Program-made: the position numbers and the translations under genes
The notes under the pieces: generated by a model
The model's input: only the letters and a program-made list of their open reading frames with translations
What the model was told of the DNA's origin: nothing
Databases searched by the model: none
In this document: positions 12,801 through 25,100 of the stretch, one piece after another
How positions within the stretch are numbered: position 1 is the stretch's first letter
Layout of the letters: the number at the start of each line of letters is the position of its first letter
DNA from: Nephromyces sp. MM_2019
Taxonomy: Eukaryota; Apicomplexa; Aconoidasida; Nephromycida
Direction of reading: 5' to 3'
Length of the DNA: 64,000 bases
Assembly (NCBI GenBank): GCA_015657535.1
Contig: JADHZB010000608.1
Coordinates: 21,188-85,187 of the forward strand

Positions 12801-13631
12801 TTTTTTATCTCACTAAAGTACAAGTTGAATATGATAAATCAACCTTTACTATACACCCACACATTTCTCAAAATAACTTCAAAATTTCAGATTACAACAT
12901 TTAATCGTTCCAGAGAAGATGAATTCATAATCATTGCCTGTGATGGAGTATGGGATTTCTTTAGTGCTGAAGAGGTGGCCAAATTGGTTAGGGAGGAAAT
13001 TAAAGTTTCAACTCAAGCTGCTACTGAAAGGTGATAAATTAAACCTCTCAAAATGTTAGCTATAGAAAATCAACTTTACTTTATCAATTGTTAATATTAC
13101 AAAGTTTACCTATTATTTTAAACTTACATAAGCTGTAACACTTTCCTAATATCAAGCCCAAACTTATAGACCTTCACAAACAGATTTACTAAACACCATC
13201 ACCAATTACCTATGCATACTCGTACACCTTTTTGAATAACAAAATCTTTAGAAATCCACAAGAGTGTTTTAAAATGATCAATCTACATTCAATATCATTC
13301 TAAATTATTTTTTATATAATATAGGAGATGATTTACACATATTTCTACTAGACTTACTATGAGTAGCATTTTCTAAATAATTGTTTAATTAGAAGGCTTT
13401 CAAATATTCATGTTTAATCTATACTAATAGGGTAATAAGTGAAGTTTATAACAGAGCATGCCAGGAATCAGGTTGGGTATATATATCTGATTTTTTTATT
13501 AAACAGAAATGCTTTTATATTTTATTCCTTTAGGTCTTACACTTGAGAAATTATCATCACATCCACGCAAACGAAGATACATTGATGACCTTACCGTAAT
13601 AGTGATTGACTTATCAAACAAAGAATTTTAA
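9807..13631 (+). CDS. PP2C-family Ser/Thr phosphatase, Ptc5/PDP-like
   Basis: Nine exons: 9807-10653, 10888-10988, 11605-11726, 11897-11957, 12443-12639, 12700-12751, 12891-13030, 13431-13471, 13534-13631. Phases agree at every junction and give 552 residues. PP2C motifs in order are SNSPIEDR (first metal-binding acid), VIDGHSG (Asp275), GGACAI, VANTGD, HNAND..E, NPTRSFGDF, ITAEPE, ACDGVWDFF and IDDLTVIV. All metal-binding acids are present, so activity is expected (Mn/Mg-dependent phosphoprotein hydrolysis). SN.PIED, HNA and the late AEPE are typical of the Ptc5/pyruvate-dehydrogenase-phosphatase branch, which is mitochondrial in yeast and animals. The roughly 230-residue N-terminal extension holds a hydrophobic segment (LLVAACAGLFF), which fits a mitochondrial, membrane-anchored enzyme, but targeting is inferred. 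The introns vary from about 60 to 600 nt. Confidence 0.95.
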
Positions 13632-13788
13632 ATTAATATGACTAGTTAGAAAAAATTATTTAAAGAATAAATGAAAAGTTTCAACAACTAAAATTTGCTT
13701 AAAAGAATTGTACCAACAAGTTAACCCGAGTGCCTCTTAAATATTTTTATTAAGAAAAGTAGATTAAAACAAAGCTAGCTAGAAACAA

Positions 13789-14163
13789 TTATAAAAATAC
13801 TTCATACTGACTTCTACGGTCAAGCCTATTACTCAGTTTCACCCTCCTAGGGATGAAAGATAGTTTTTCAGATTTAAAAATATTTTTAAACTCAAGATTC
13901 CTCCAAAACAAAAAGAAAGGCATCATTGCAGCCATGGGTGCTGCTGGTATACCACCTACAGTTGCGGCTGCTGGTATACCACCTACAGTTGCGGCTGCTG
14001 GAACTGTTGCAGCTGCAGGTATGGTTGCTGCGGGAACAGCTGCTGGAGCTACAGTTGCGGCTGGAACCGCAGCTGCAGTACTTGGCCCTAACCCACAGCA
14101 TGTGCCCCCGGCGGCAGCTCCTCCAGTCAAAGCACTTGCCAAAATAGCCATTGTATGAGGCAT
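13789..14163 (-). CDS. Alanine-rich small ORF (strand uncertain)
   Basis: A 124-codon frame with a short hydrophobic start, an Ala/Val/Pro/Gly-rich centre built on a nine-residue repeat (AAATVGGIP), then MMPFFLFW and a basic tail. The stretch is far more GC-rich than its surroundings. The plus strand is also open from ATG 13853 to TGA 14158 (101 codons) and is equally Ala-rich, so the coding strand cannot be decided from sequence alone. The minus frame is longer and has the less repetitive flanking part. No family recognised. It lies between the convergent ends of the PP2C gene (+) and the kinase gene (-). Confidence 0.32.
   Translation of the reverse strand: MPHTMAILASALTGGAAAGGTCCGLGPSTAAAVPAATVAPAAVPAATIPAAATVPAAATVGGIPAAATVGGIPAAPMAAMMPFFLFWRNLEFKNIFKSEKLSFIPRRVKLSNRLDRRSQYEVFL
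13940..13993. repeat. 27-bp tandem repeat, two copies
   Basis: Two identical 27-bp units (13940-13966 and 13967-13993), followed by a decayed third start. Nine codons per unit keep both strands open. It forms the core of the alanine-rich ORF. Confidence 0.9.
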
Positions 14164-15108
14164 TCTATATTCTTAGAACTTTTTGAAATTTTTATAAAAC
14201 TTTATTCGATTTGATAATGAAGCATCTTTTAGTCTTTATATTTCTCTTTCTGAATATTCAATCCCAAGATTCGATAGCGTAGAAAATTATAATCTCCTGA
14301 ACCTTGATAAGATTTCTCATGAATATCCTAACATATAGCTGCATTCATAAAAGATATAAATACATATACATGGGTAATTCATTATTATACTTTTGTAGCA
14401 TATCTCATTTTTCAAATTGAGTTAAATCCCTACTTCAATACTTTCTATGACGAGTTGAGAATCATATAGGCACAGTTATCAATCTATTATTTCTATTTGT
14501 TATTACACTTTTCATACTAAAATATAACTCACTGTCGAGATTTATTTCTTTCTTGACCGAAACTGGAAAGAAGGAGCTCAAAATATTTTATAAATTATTT
14601 GAGATCCAACTAATCAATGATATATAGTTTGATTGAATCAAATAAAATTATCTTAGCTGGATTTTAAAATTGGAGTTTTTATTCAATTATTTCTAAATTA
14701 TTAAAATTACAATAAACATCCTTAAGGTGTGAAATATATTTAATCCAATTTGAATTTTACAGAAATTCATGGAAATTAAAAATCACACTTTATGAACAGC
14801 TTTATTTCTACACTTATTATATGCGATTTTGGAAGATTTGGAAACTTTATTTGGAATTCTTCTATATATAATTTTATATTCCAATCTAGATATGATTAAT
14901 TATTCGTTTTCATAGTGAACTGTGTAAACTTATCAAGTCAATTGGAATTGCTAAATTAGAGTAATAGGATTTTGGGGAATTTCTTCAATTAAAGAGGTAG
15001 AAATTCAGTGTAATAAAGTCTCGAAATCAAAAACCAAATTAATAATACTTTGTGTTAAAGATATTTCTAGATTTTAGTTAAAATGGCCAAGGAGCAAAAT
15101 TGTATTTA
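14164..15108. other. Intergenic, AT-rich, nothing seen
   Basis: No exon, RNA gene or repeat that I can support. It presumably contains the 3' end of the kinase gene, whose last exon stops at 15109. Confidence 0.5.
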
Positions 15109-17038
15109 TTATGAAATCAGCCAAGGATCGTTAATTATATCTTCTAACGTGATTCTTAGTTCAGCTTTAGGTTCAAGCATTTTTCTGATATGTTAAAAAG
15201 AATTTCTTATTAACGTTTAATTGGTGTATTCAATAAATAGAAATAAATATATTTGGATTGCTTGAACTTTCTATTCAAAGATCTTAGATATGATGCTGCT
15301 TGCCTTATCAAATTGCGAGGTCTTTCAGATAAAAATGGATGATATTTAAAATTTGGAGATTGGATTTTACTATTCAAGCTTTCAATGTAATATGAGAACT
15401 CAGAATACCTAAGATTTAAAAAAGTTAAAAACTGTTGTACATAGTATATAAAGATTTTGATCACTAATTGTGGAGTTGTGAATAAGTAAATTAATTTTGT
15501 TTTTCATTTATTTATTATTTGTTAATACCCGTGGTGGTAAATCGGATGCATTCCAGTTAAAAAAATGTGCATCACACAACCAAGTGACCAAATGTCTTTT
15601 GCGTAGCCATTACAAAATACTGAATTTACACATTCAGGTGGTATATATGTCCTAGTGGTTCCTAATCATCAAATTTACGTATAAAGCATTACAATTTGTT
15701 AAGCACATAGTTGTGTCTCAAATATAGGATTTCACCTCCTGATGATGATGTGTTATTTACAATGTTTTGGTAGTGTTCTAAGTCAATTAGTTCTAATCTT
15801 AAATTTTCAAGATTAAGACTCTTGTCTGAGTTAATATCCGAGTCTTGAGCGCATTGATACCACTTGCTGTCAATCTTTGAAAGTTGAATAAGTTGGAATT
15901 GTTCTAACGGGATGCAAGGAATTACTTAAAAGCTAAAATCAAGAGAAATTAATTAAAAGGAAAACACCTTTAGTAATCAAATTTGAAATTATATTCCCTG
16001 GTTTGATATCGTTATGTGATATACTTAGGCACTTTTTTAGGTATAGGAGTCCATTAACTATCTTTAGTTCAATTGATCATTTTGTAAAAATTATTATTTC
16101 ATAATTCAAAATTATCTTTTCAATTTGACTACCTAACCTGTTTGAGTATTTCTTTTGCAAATTGTTCTTTGCACACATAGAGAATATTTGGATCCTCGAT
16201 GACTTTACCTAAATTACAATAATTTTATAAACCTATTGTTTTATCTATGATTTCATTATATGGTCATAGATATTTATGTATATATATCCAAAATAACTCA
16301 ATAATCAAATAATACCTGTATGTTCAATTGTTGAGTCATAAAACCCGTGTTTCCCTTTAGTCATTATACAGTTTCCAGCATCATGAAAAAACATTTTAAT
16401 GCTTTCCTTAGTTTCATACCACTATATAGTAAAAATCAAACAATATGTTTTTATATAGAATAGTTCGTCATAGAAACTGTTTACAAAAAGCAGCTTATTG
16501 ATATTAGGGTGATCCATAGTCCGGTATAATTTAATTTGCCTAATTACCTGTATAAAGAGCGTGTTTCTTAAATATTTTTTTAAATAAAAATATAGTTTCT
16601 AATTATATTAATTTGACCAGTTCGGAAATGGATTCGGTAGACTCTACTCCATCTTTGAGATAGAACATTGAAGACTCTTTTTGGAGAGTACTATACGCCT
16701 AAAAGATTATGAAATGCGTTAGTAAAATTATGAATCAAAGTTTAGTTTGTTTGCCATGAATAGTTATAATCTATGAAACTTTTTATCAACGCTTCAAGTC
16801 AAAGCCTAAAAGATTACGTATTTAAAAGATTTAATTCAATTATGGGCATCGATAAATCGATTTTTACCTTTCTTATTGCTATAAATGTTTCTTCATTATG
16901 CTTGACACTCACGCGATCGACGACCTTACAAGGATTTTTTGACAAGTTCTCTATGAATCGTATATAATCAAGATCAACAGATCTTATTTCTGACATCTTC
17001 TTTATGATAACTTCTCTTAGTGTGAGTAGCTCAAACAT
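15109..17038 (-). CDS. Divergent protein kinase, probable pseudokinase
   Basis: Ten exons: 17038-16868, 16698-16618, 16547-16485, 16421-16316, 16208-16138, 16061-15968, 15924-15736, 15661-15529, 15408-15304, 15184-15109. All phases agree, giving 362 residues. The C-lobe is clear: HNDIKPGN catalytic loop, LIDLEHY where DFG should be, GTTRTYIPPE activation-segment end, DIWSLGC, and a terminal RITLEDIINDPW. The N-lobe is degraded. No glycine-rich loop is seen, the beta-3 Lys aligns with Arg in FIAIRK, and the helix-C Glu aligns with Gln in IRQIKLYRTMDHPNI. The catalytic Asp, Asn and following Lys remain. ATP use is therefore doubtful, and it may act as a scaffold or allosteric partner. The last intron begins GC (AG|GCAAGC). 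Without that splice the frame reads into intron-like sequence and loses the HPW-equivalent motif. The fold assignment is firm; the exact N-terminal exons less so. Confidence 0.87.
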
Positions 17039-17700
17039 CCAAACATAAGGGCTAATATATGTCTCTATGATCTAATTAGAACTTATTCTCGACTCATTTT
17101 AAATTTTCAAACATATTTCACTATTGTTCAGCTTAAGGTTACCATTACAATGATAAAGTAGTGTTATTAAAAGTGGAGGAAAACTTTTCTATTTAATTTA
17201 ATATTGAAATTTAATTACTATGCATTATAATTTGAGTCCGAGAATGCTCAAATCATCAACTTATCTTTATTAAAGGGATTGCAACAAGACAATCACCTGC
17301 TTAACACTCTAGCACAAAGCGCATTGGAGATTGATTAGCTTCATTTTACTTATTAAATAAACATTTACAAATTACTCAAAGTCTGATTAAACTAAACCTA
17401 AAAATTTTTATATTAAAAAATAAAGGCTTAAAAAGGATATTGAAAAGATTATTAACCTTATAGTAAAAACTTTTTTGGAGCTTTATTTATTATAACCCAA
17501 GTCAAAAAGTTAAATAAATCACTTTCTCGATTACCAAATCTCGATTAGAACTTGGGTTGAATCCCTCCAATTCTATATTCATAAGTCAGCTAAAAGTTGA
17601 AACAATAGATATTACCAAAAAAATATAAAATATAGATTCCTTTAACTCTGTGTTACGATTTCATAAATTTTGCAACACAAACTCGACTCTTTGATTCAGC
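17039..17700. other. Intergenic between tandem minus-strand genes
   Basis: About 660 bases between the end of the EGF gene and the start of the kinase gene. AT-rich with no open frame of note. It should contain the kinase promoter. Confidence 0.5.
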
Positions 17701-19750
17701 TCAACCTGAGCCATAAGCTAACTTTGTAGATCTCCCAGTCCTATCACAAAATGGATCATTGGCAGGATCGCACTCGATCAGCTTCCCAATTCCTCCTCCT
17801 ATCAAAAGAGCAGCTAAATCTTCAGCATTTAGCCCTAGAAAGTTTCCACCTGAAATAGCTTTAAGAAAAAAAGGTTTAAAGAACATAATTTCGAAATTAT
17901 CTTCTAACTAACAAACCTATGCTAACTTATAGATTATACTAACCCGAATTTCCTATTGGCACATTTTGCCTTTGTGGATCAAGAGGTGAGCTCAATGGAC
18001 CGGCCGCTGCAGCTACCTCTTGAGGCACTGAACTCAATTCAGTTATCCACTTTTGCAACTCATTAGAAACAACGGCAGTATTCTTGACAAATGAATCTGT
18101 TAGCTCTTCAGGGTTGACTGGCCTTTGGTTGCCATACTCATCCCTAGTGTTAGAGATGAATGCTGATTGAACTGCATTCATTGCAGCCTTACGGGTCCTT
18201 GCTCTCTGTAAGTCTGCACCCATCATAAACCCTTCAGGGCATGTATTTCCTCTCATTGTTCGTAATCCACCTAAATTTGTTGGAATTATTGAACTAGAGC
18301 CTTGACGAGCTGAGATCAAAAGGTCACTATTAGTTGGAATAAGAAAATACTATAGAAAAACTATTACCTTTGTTATTAATTTGCAGGGGTCCACTTGTAA
18401 ACAGAGAGGGTAGGAGTTGTAAGGATCTGGGTTCACTACTGAAGAATTGATTAGTTATATAGTAGACCTTTGAAAGTTCCATATTTCGTGCTACCAAAGC
18501 CTTCACTCCTGTATAAGCGCTAATAGCTGTAAAAATTGTATTATAAATAGAGATATTTCAGCTACCCTATAAATATTACTACTAAACTACTCACCTTCAT
18601 CACTCAGGTTTCGAGGGCTAGCTTCCATCCCAAAAATAGGAGAGATTGTCTGAAGTGTATCTGTTATTACATTACTTATATCTCCAAAAGGCACCACATA
18701 ACCTGCCTCAGTTAGTTCGCTGGTTATCGCTTGAATATTTGCATCACCTGGAATTATGCAAGCAAATCTATCGGGTGGGGATAAATCTTTACAACATGAC
18801 CTAGCACCACCACAAATATATGGATATTCTTCACACTCATTAAAATTCTTGCAAGAATACCCATCTCCTGAATTTCGATACCCTAACTCATTATTACAGT
18901 CGCAAAAGTATCCTCCCCGAGTATTTACACAATTAGAAATCATACCACTAGGATCACAGGCATGTAGGTATGGATCTATACACTCATTAATATCCTCACA
19001 GGTTCGCTGGTCTATTGCTAATCTAAATCCCATATTGCATGCACACTCCACTCCTGGGCTCCTATTAATACATATCTGCTCACATGGATTCATTGCTCCA
19101 TCCATATCATTACACTCATCTAGATCTCTGCACTTCTTAGTGCTCTCATCTTTTATCTGATTAGGATTTTTACAATCACATTGATATGAACCTTGTAAAT
19201 TCCTACAAGTCATTGTTTCCGAGTCACAAGTATTGAGAGAAGGATCATGACATTCATCTATATCTAAGCAAATTTTCCCACTTGGTGCAAGATCATAGCC
19301 TTTTTTACACAGACATTCGAAAGTACCTTGCAAATCGAAGCAATCCATTGTTTCCATATCACAATTATGAGTCCCTGTACGACATTCGTCGATATTCACA
19401 CAACCCACACCATCTTTACGACCATCCCCACTGTATCCTGAAGGGCATTGGCACAAGGCATCACCTATTATTGGTACTGAGGGTACGCATGTTGCTTCTG
19501 GGATACAAGGATTAAATGCAGGCAAGCTGCATACACCATCCATAATAGGATTATTGTGAGTGCTTGTTGATAACTTTGGCTGAGACATGTTACTTTTATT
19601 ACTACGAATCAGTGTTCCACTGCCAGATTTTGGAGCAGGAGCTCCATGCCACAATTGCTGAGCTAAAGCATTTTGGATTTCAAGTAGACTAAAACTTATT
19701 GTTAGTATATAAAGGACAATAGGCCTATAGAAAAGGTACAAATTTTTCAT
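17701..19750 (-). CDS. Secreted EGF-repeat protein
   Basis: Four exons, 19750-18595, 18526-18368, 18309-17944 and 17849-17701, all joined in phase 1, give 609 residues. An N-terminal signal peptide (charged start, then VLYILTISFSLLEI) is followed by a Ser-rich stretch and about six EGF modules. The calcium-binding type is shown by repeated DIDEC, NIDEC, DLDEC and DINEC starts. The modules end near residue 340 with a Cys-rich NFNECEEYPYICGG unit. The remaining about 250 residues have no recognised domain and few cysteines. No transmembrane helix or clear GPI signal is seen at the C-terminus, so the protein is probably secreted or held by a partner. EGF-rich proteins of apicomplexans often act in adhesion or surface complexes. 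That role is inferred here. Confidence 0.93.
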
Positions 19751-22181
19751 CGGAATAATTCAATTTTGTCAATGTTCGCTTAAAAAACTTTCAATGGCTG
19801 AGGTTTTTAAAAATTTGCTCATTGTCTAACAAAAAAATAATTCATTAGGTCCACTTACAGCCCTTTGCTCAAATTATACCTTTAGTTCTGATCAAGAATT
19901 TTTAAATTGTTAATATTCTGCACAAGTTTTCTATAAATTATTGCTATCAAATTTCCTGGGAAACTGTTATCTAAATCCAATGCTTGAATAGTAGATTATT
20001 TAAATATAAACTAATAAAATATTTAATTATTTTCTAATTTGAAATTAACCAAAAAAAAGAAATTCCAAGACAGCTGAATATAAAATTTCTGAAATTTGTT
20101 TTAATAAGAAAATTTAAATTTTTAAAGTTTATGAAAAAATTAGAGTCCAAAAATTTTCTTCAAGTTTGAGTTGAATTAAACAATATCAATGTGTTCGATT
20201 TCTAGTCTATGGAATGAAATTGTAAATTTTATTGAACTTTAAAATAGTCATACATTTTCAATTTATTTGTTTGCACTTAGTTACACTCTAAAGTCTACTA
20301 GAAAAAGGATAGAAAACATAAAGTTTTATATTATAGAGCGAAATTGATAAAGGCTTGAGCTAATTTTTGTAAGATGTTTTGTTAGCTATGTAAATTTATA
20401 CTCAATAACCTCTAAAATCATGTTATACTAATTATCCCAAATAGAAAAGCACGAGTTTGCAGGCTATCTCTTAGGTCACTAATTTCTTGAAAATTTTGTA
20501 CAAAAATTACAGAAGTTCTCACTAAACAGATTTATAAATCAACTCTAATTTATTTGAAATTAGCCACTCAGCTTCGGAGCTACAAATTTTGTTCCAATGT
20601 GTGTTGAACATATGTATAATCTGTTTTCTTACAAATTACATGTAAATTATTAGTTAAACAATTCATACTATAATTAGTTTAAATATATTCCCATCACATT
20701 AGAATATTGTCTTGCATATTTTATTAATAATTATTAGCTAAATGTTTCAGGCTATAGTTCTAGTAAAGATTGTAAACTTTTGATGCTAAGTAAAAATGTT
20801 AGGAAATAGAAAATTTATTATAAACTCTAAATAGTATGTGTATAAATACTTGTTCATTTCCAATTTCAAAACGTCATTAATAAATTTATATGTGGTAGTA
20901 AGGAATTGTTTAAGCACATTTAGCCTAAATTGATTTGTACCAATCAAATAAATAAATTATTAATGTGATTTTACATCAAGTCTTATGGAAAAGCACAAAG
21001 TTCTTAAGAATTTTATTAACTAATGCAATTAGAATCACCTAGTATATTTGAATTTACATGTGTCCTAAATTAAAAAAATTTTCAGCTCAATTATATATGT
21101 GAACAATATGCATAAAAATTTGAATAATTCATTATAATCGTAACCTGGAAAATATGATTTATGTTTATTCTACAGTATTGAGATTATATCTAAACATCAA
21201 GTAATTTTTAATTTAAATAGTTTTGCATCTAATCTTCTTACATCATTACGTTTACTGATTATGATTTGAAATTTAATAAAATTCACATAAAAGCATCCAA
21301 AAATGAATCTTTTTGAAAGTTTATTTACATCAAATAATAACTCCTTGTTGAATAATATACCAAAATATAACTAAATTTGTTAAAGTTGATCCCAAAGCTT
21401 TAATTATATCCTAATAATCAAATTTGAAACTTGTTGATTATGGGATGAATTTAAACGATTAAAAATTGAATTAAAATAATGATTTTTTAAAGCAATCTTT
21501 GTGTTATAGGAAAATTGTTAAAACTGAAACCAAAAGTACACACAAGTTTAGATATCTTCAATTTTATGAAAACAAGTTCACTTTGTTTAAGTATTCAAAT
21601 TTTTTTTAAACTTTCAATTGTTAATCAAACTTAAGTTACACTATAACTATAATTATATAATTTTAGGTATATTATCCACCAATTTTGTTGACTTTTTTAA
21701 CAACAAAAACATACCTCAATTAAAACTCAAGGTTTTAATCCTTGTTTATATAGATATATATTATAAAGTTTTACATTTCAAATAGAAGAGTAGACTAAGT
21801 GATTGATATGTTATGTGTGCATGATGTGTATGAATATTATATATATATATTTCACAACTCATCACTCAACCTAAGTTCTCTAATTCAATTCTAGAGCTCT
21901 TTTTTAATGAGTAGTATAATTGAGGTTTCCAAAATCATCAAAATTGTAAAAAAGAGATATATTAACAAAAACTCAATCTATCAACACATAAAGATGATTA
22001 TATATATATATATATATAGCCAATATCATTTTATATAAACAAAAAAAACCAAATAAAAAACTTTTAAAATTTACCATAAGAGGCTTTGAATAGCTTTGAA
22101 TATAAAAAACAAAAATTGTCATAATATTAAAAACTCGTTCAAATTACTTAATTATTTATAAACTTTCAATATTAATGAATT
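19751..22181. other. Intergenic between divergent EGF and UGDH genes
   Basis: About 2.4 kb of AT-rich sequence without CA repeats until its right edge, where TA runs occur near 21840 and 22000. No exon or RNA gene is supported. Both flanking genes are transcribed outward, so this is a shared promoter region. Confidence 0.5.
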
Positions 22182-25100
22182 ATGGCCTCAAATATTGAAA
22201 TTGATGGAAATATTCAATACAACACAGAAATCGATGATTTTAAACATTCTATTCGTTTAAAAAATATATTATGTATTGGGGCAGGTCATGTTGGTGGCCC
22301 AACTATGGCGGTGTTTGCCAAATATTGTCCAAATCAAAATGTAAGTAAGTCTCAAAAATGTGTGACTGGTGATATGGTTCTCTGTCTTGAGGTGTTTATG
22401 TGTTGATTTCGGTGGTGGGTGTGTGTTGGTTTATTTTGGTGGTGGGTACATTTGGGTTTTTATTTTGAGTGTGGGGTGTTGATATAGACAGAGATGACAT
22501 CCCCGCATGTGTGGATATGGATGATTTACTGAATTGTGGATGATGATTTGTGTATGCTATATAAATAAGCGGTGTATGAGTGGGTGTATAAATAAGGGAC
22601 ATGTATGTGTGTGTTTCTGTTTATATTTAAAGGTCTGAGTTGATACATAAGGTCTCTGTATTATTATTTGGATATCTGTTAATATGTAGGTTACTTGTAT
22701 TTGAATTTTAGGCGCTATTTTCAGACGTGTGTTTGAATTGTGTATTATAAAGTATAGATATGCATATGTGCTGGCCTGTAAAACTGCCTACATTATAATT
22801 TAAGTCTCAATATAGATTTTTTCAGTAAATAACCAAAATAATTAAATGTAATTTTCATGCAAACGTTTTATGAAATTATAAATATCTGATATACCCCATT
22901 TTGTTTGGAATTTTTTCTTAAATATTATATAAATATAAATATATATATACACCCTCCATCCAAACTTAATTTTCTTACAAATAAATACATACAAAAATAG
23001 ATTTCTATCAAAATTTCACTTAATTCGAAACACAGATTTGTTACATTTTCATTATATCTTCAATATACAATACAGTTTATTGTTGTGGATAACAATTTTG
23101 AACGTATAAGACGTTGGAATAGCCCTAATATACCATTTTATGAGCCTGGTTTGAATGAAATTATAGAAAAATGTAGAAATATAAATTTGATATTTTCTAC
23201 GGAAATAAACAAATACATTGATTTGTGTGATATAATTTTTGTGTGTACAAACACGTGTACAAATCAACAAATGAACTTTGATAACTGGTGAGTTACACAC
23301 CTTTATAACTATATATATTTACTTTAGTTTTATAGACTTATAATTTGAATATATTTAGTCTTAATTTTTACATTAGATATAGATAATATAGATTGTCTAT
23401 AATTAGTTATATTACCTATACTTTTCTTAGTGAAAAGATAATTAAAATAATCACTCAACAAACTGACCAAAATAAGATTATTATACTCAAGTCAACACTA
23501 CCAATCTACACATCAATTAAATTCAAAGAACTATTCAAACTATATAGACCGCATACACACTACTGTGTTTTGACTATTCCTGAGTTCTTATCTCAAGGTA
23601 AGATTACACAAAAACACACATTTTTATTACACACCTACTAAACATATATTTATAGATAGAATGATTGAGAGAGAGAGGAAAAGACACAGAAAAACGTAAA
23701 CACACATTTATCTATAGATTAAGTAACTCATAAAAAAAGATAGATGGAGGTATACACACTTTTATACATGTATAGGTACAGAAACATACATTAATGCATA
23801 TATTTACATACACACATGAATTTATAAAAATACAACATCACACACACATATGTTTATAGGTACAGCTATTCAAGACCTGACAGAACCGAGTCAAATATTG
23901 ATCGGTGGACCACAGGATGAAACTGGCCAATTTTCAATAAAATTAATAAAAAATTTATATGAAAATTGGGTCCCAATTACACGCATTTTTACCATGTGTA
24001 ACAATTCTGCTGAATTATCTAAGCTTGGTATTATATATATATATATATACACACATAAAAATACCAAATCTTGTTTAAATTATACCAATTTATAATAACC
24101 CAAATAATATATCTTTTTATTATATACAACTACATCATCACATTAATCTATTCACAACATTTCAAGCATAAAATCATTTATTTACTACTATGTAAGTGTG
24201 TTTTTGTATGTATGTGTGTGCGTGTATTTGTTTATGTATTTATGTGTATGTGTATGGCTAAGATCTTTATATACAAAAAATTTTAGGACTGAACTTCACT
24301 AATCGCTTTTACTATACTATAAACAAAATATACCATATCTTTTAGTTCGCTTATATTAGATAGCTCATACACAATTTATGAATTTCTAAAGTCACAACAC
24401 AAGCAATGTATCTATACCTACAACACACTCATGCACACAAATCTAAACACTCTTTTTTCCACTTCATTTGTGTAGCTATGAATGCATTTTTATCACAAAG
24501 AATTAGCTCTGTAAACTCATTGGCAATTGTGTGTGAAAAAATTGGCCTCGATGTTAACCAAATATTGAACACTCTCAAACGAGATAAGAGAATAGGCCCA
24601 CACTACCTCAAACCCTCAATAGGTTTTGGTGGGTCATGTTTAATGAAGGATGTCAAACACCTAACACATTTTTGTCAAATTAATAAATTAAAACAGGTAT
24701 ATTCAATAAATGTATATATATACACACACTACTAACTATTTTTATATCGAATGTCCTACCATTATACGTTCATATTGGTACTAGAGAATCACACTTTATA
24801 TATATATATATATATATATATCACATTTTATCTTACAAAAAACCTTTGCAGTATACAAACACATCTTTGATATATACGAAAACTCTTTACCTCACACAAT
24901 ACTTTTACAATACATACACATACTTTTCATATATATGCGCACAAACCTTATCTTACACACATATACCTCCTTTTAATTTTTGATAATATTTTAGGTTGCT
25001 GATTATTGGCAGACAGTTCTTGATATTAATCGATTTCATAAAGATCACTACGCATCTCAGATTGTATGTCTTAAGTCTACATATTTTATATGCATAACCA

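Noticed and set aside
17545..17585. tRNA-like GGGTTGAATCCC stretch
   Set aside because: The stem does not pair over five bases and no acceptor, D or anticodon arms are found.
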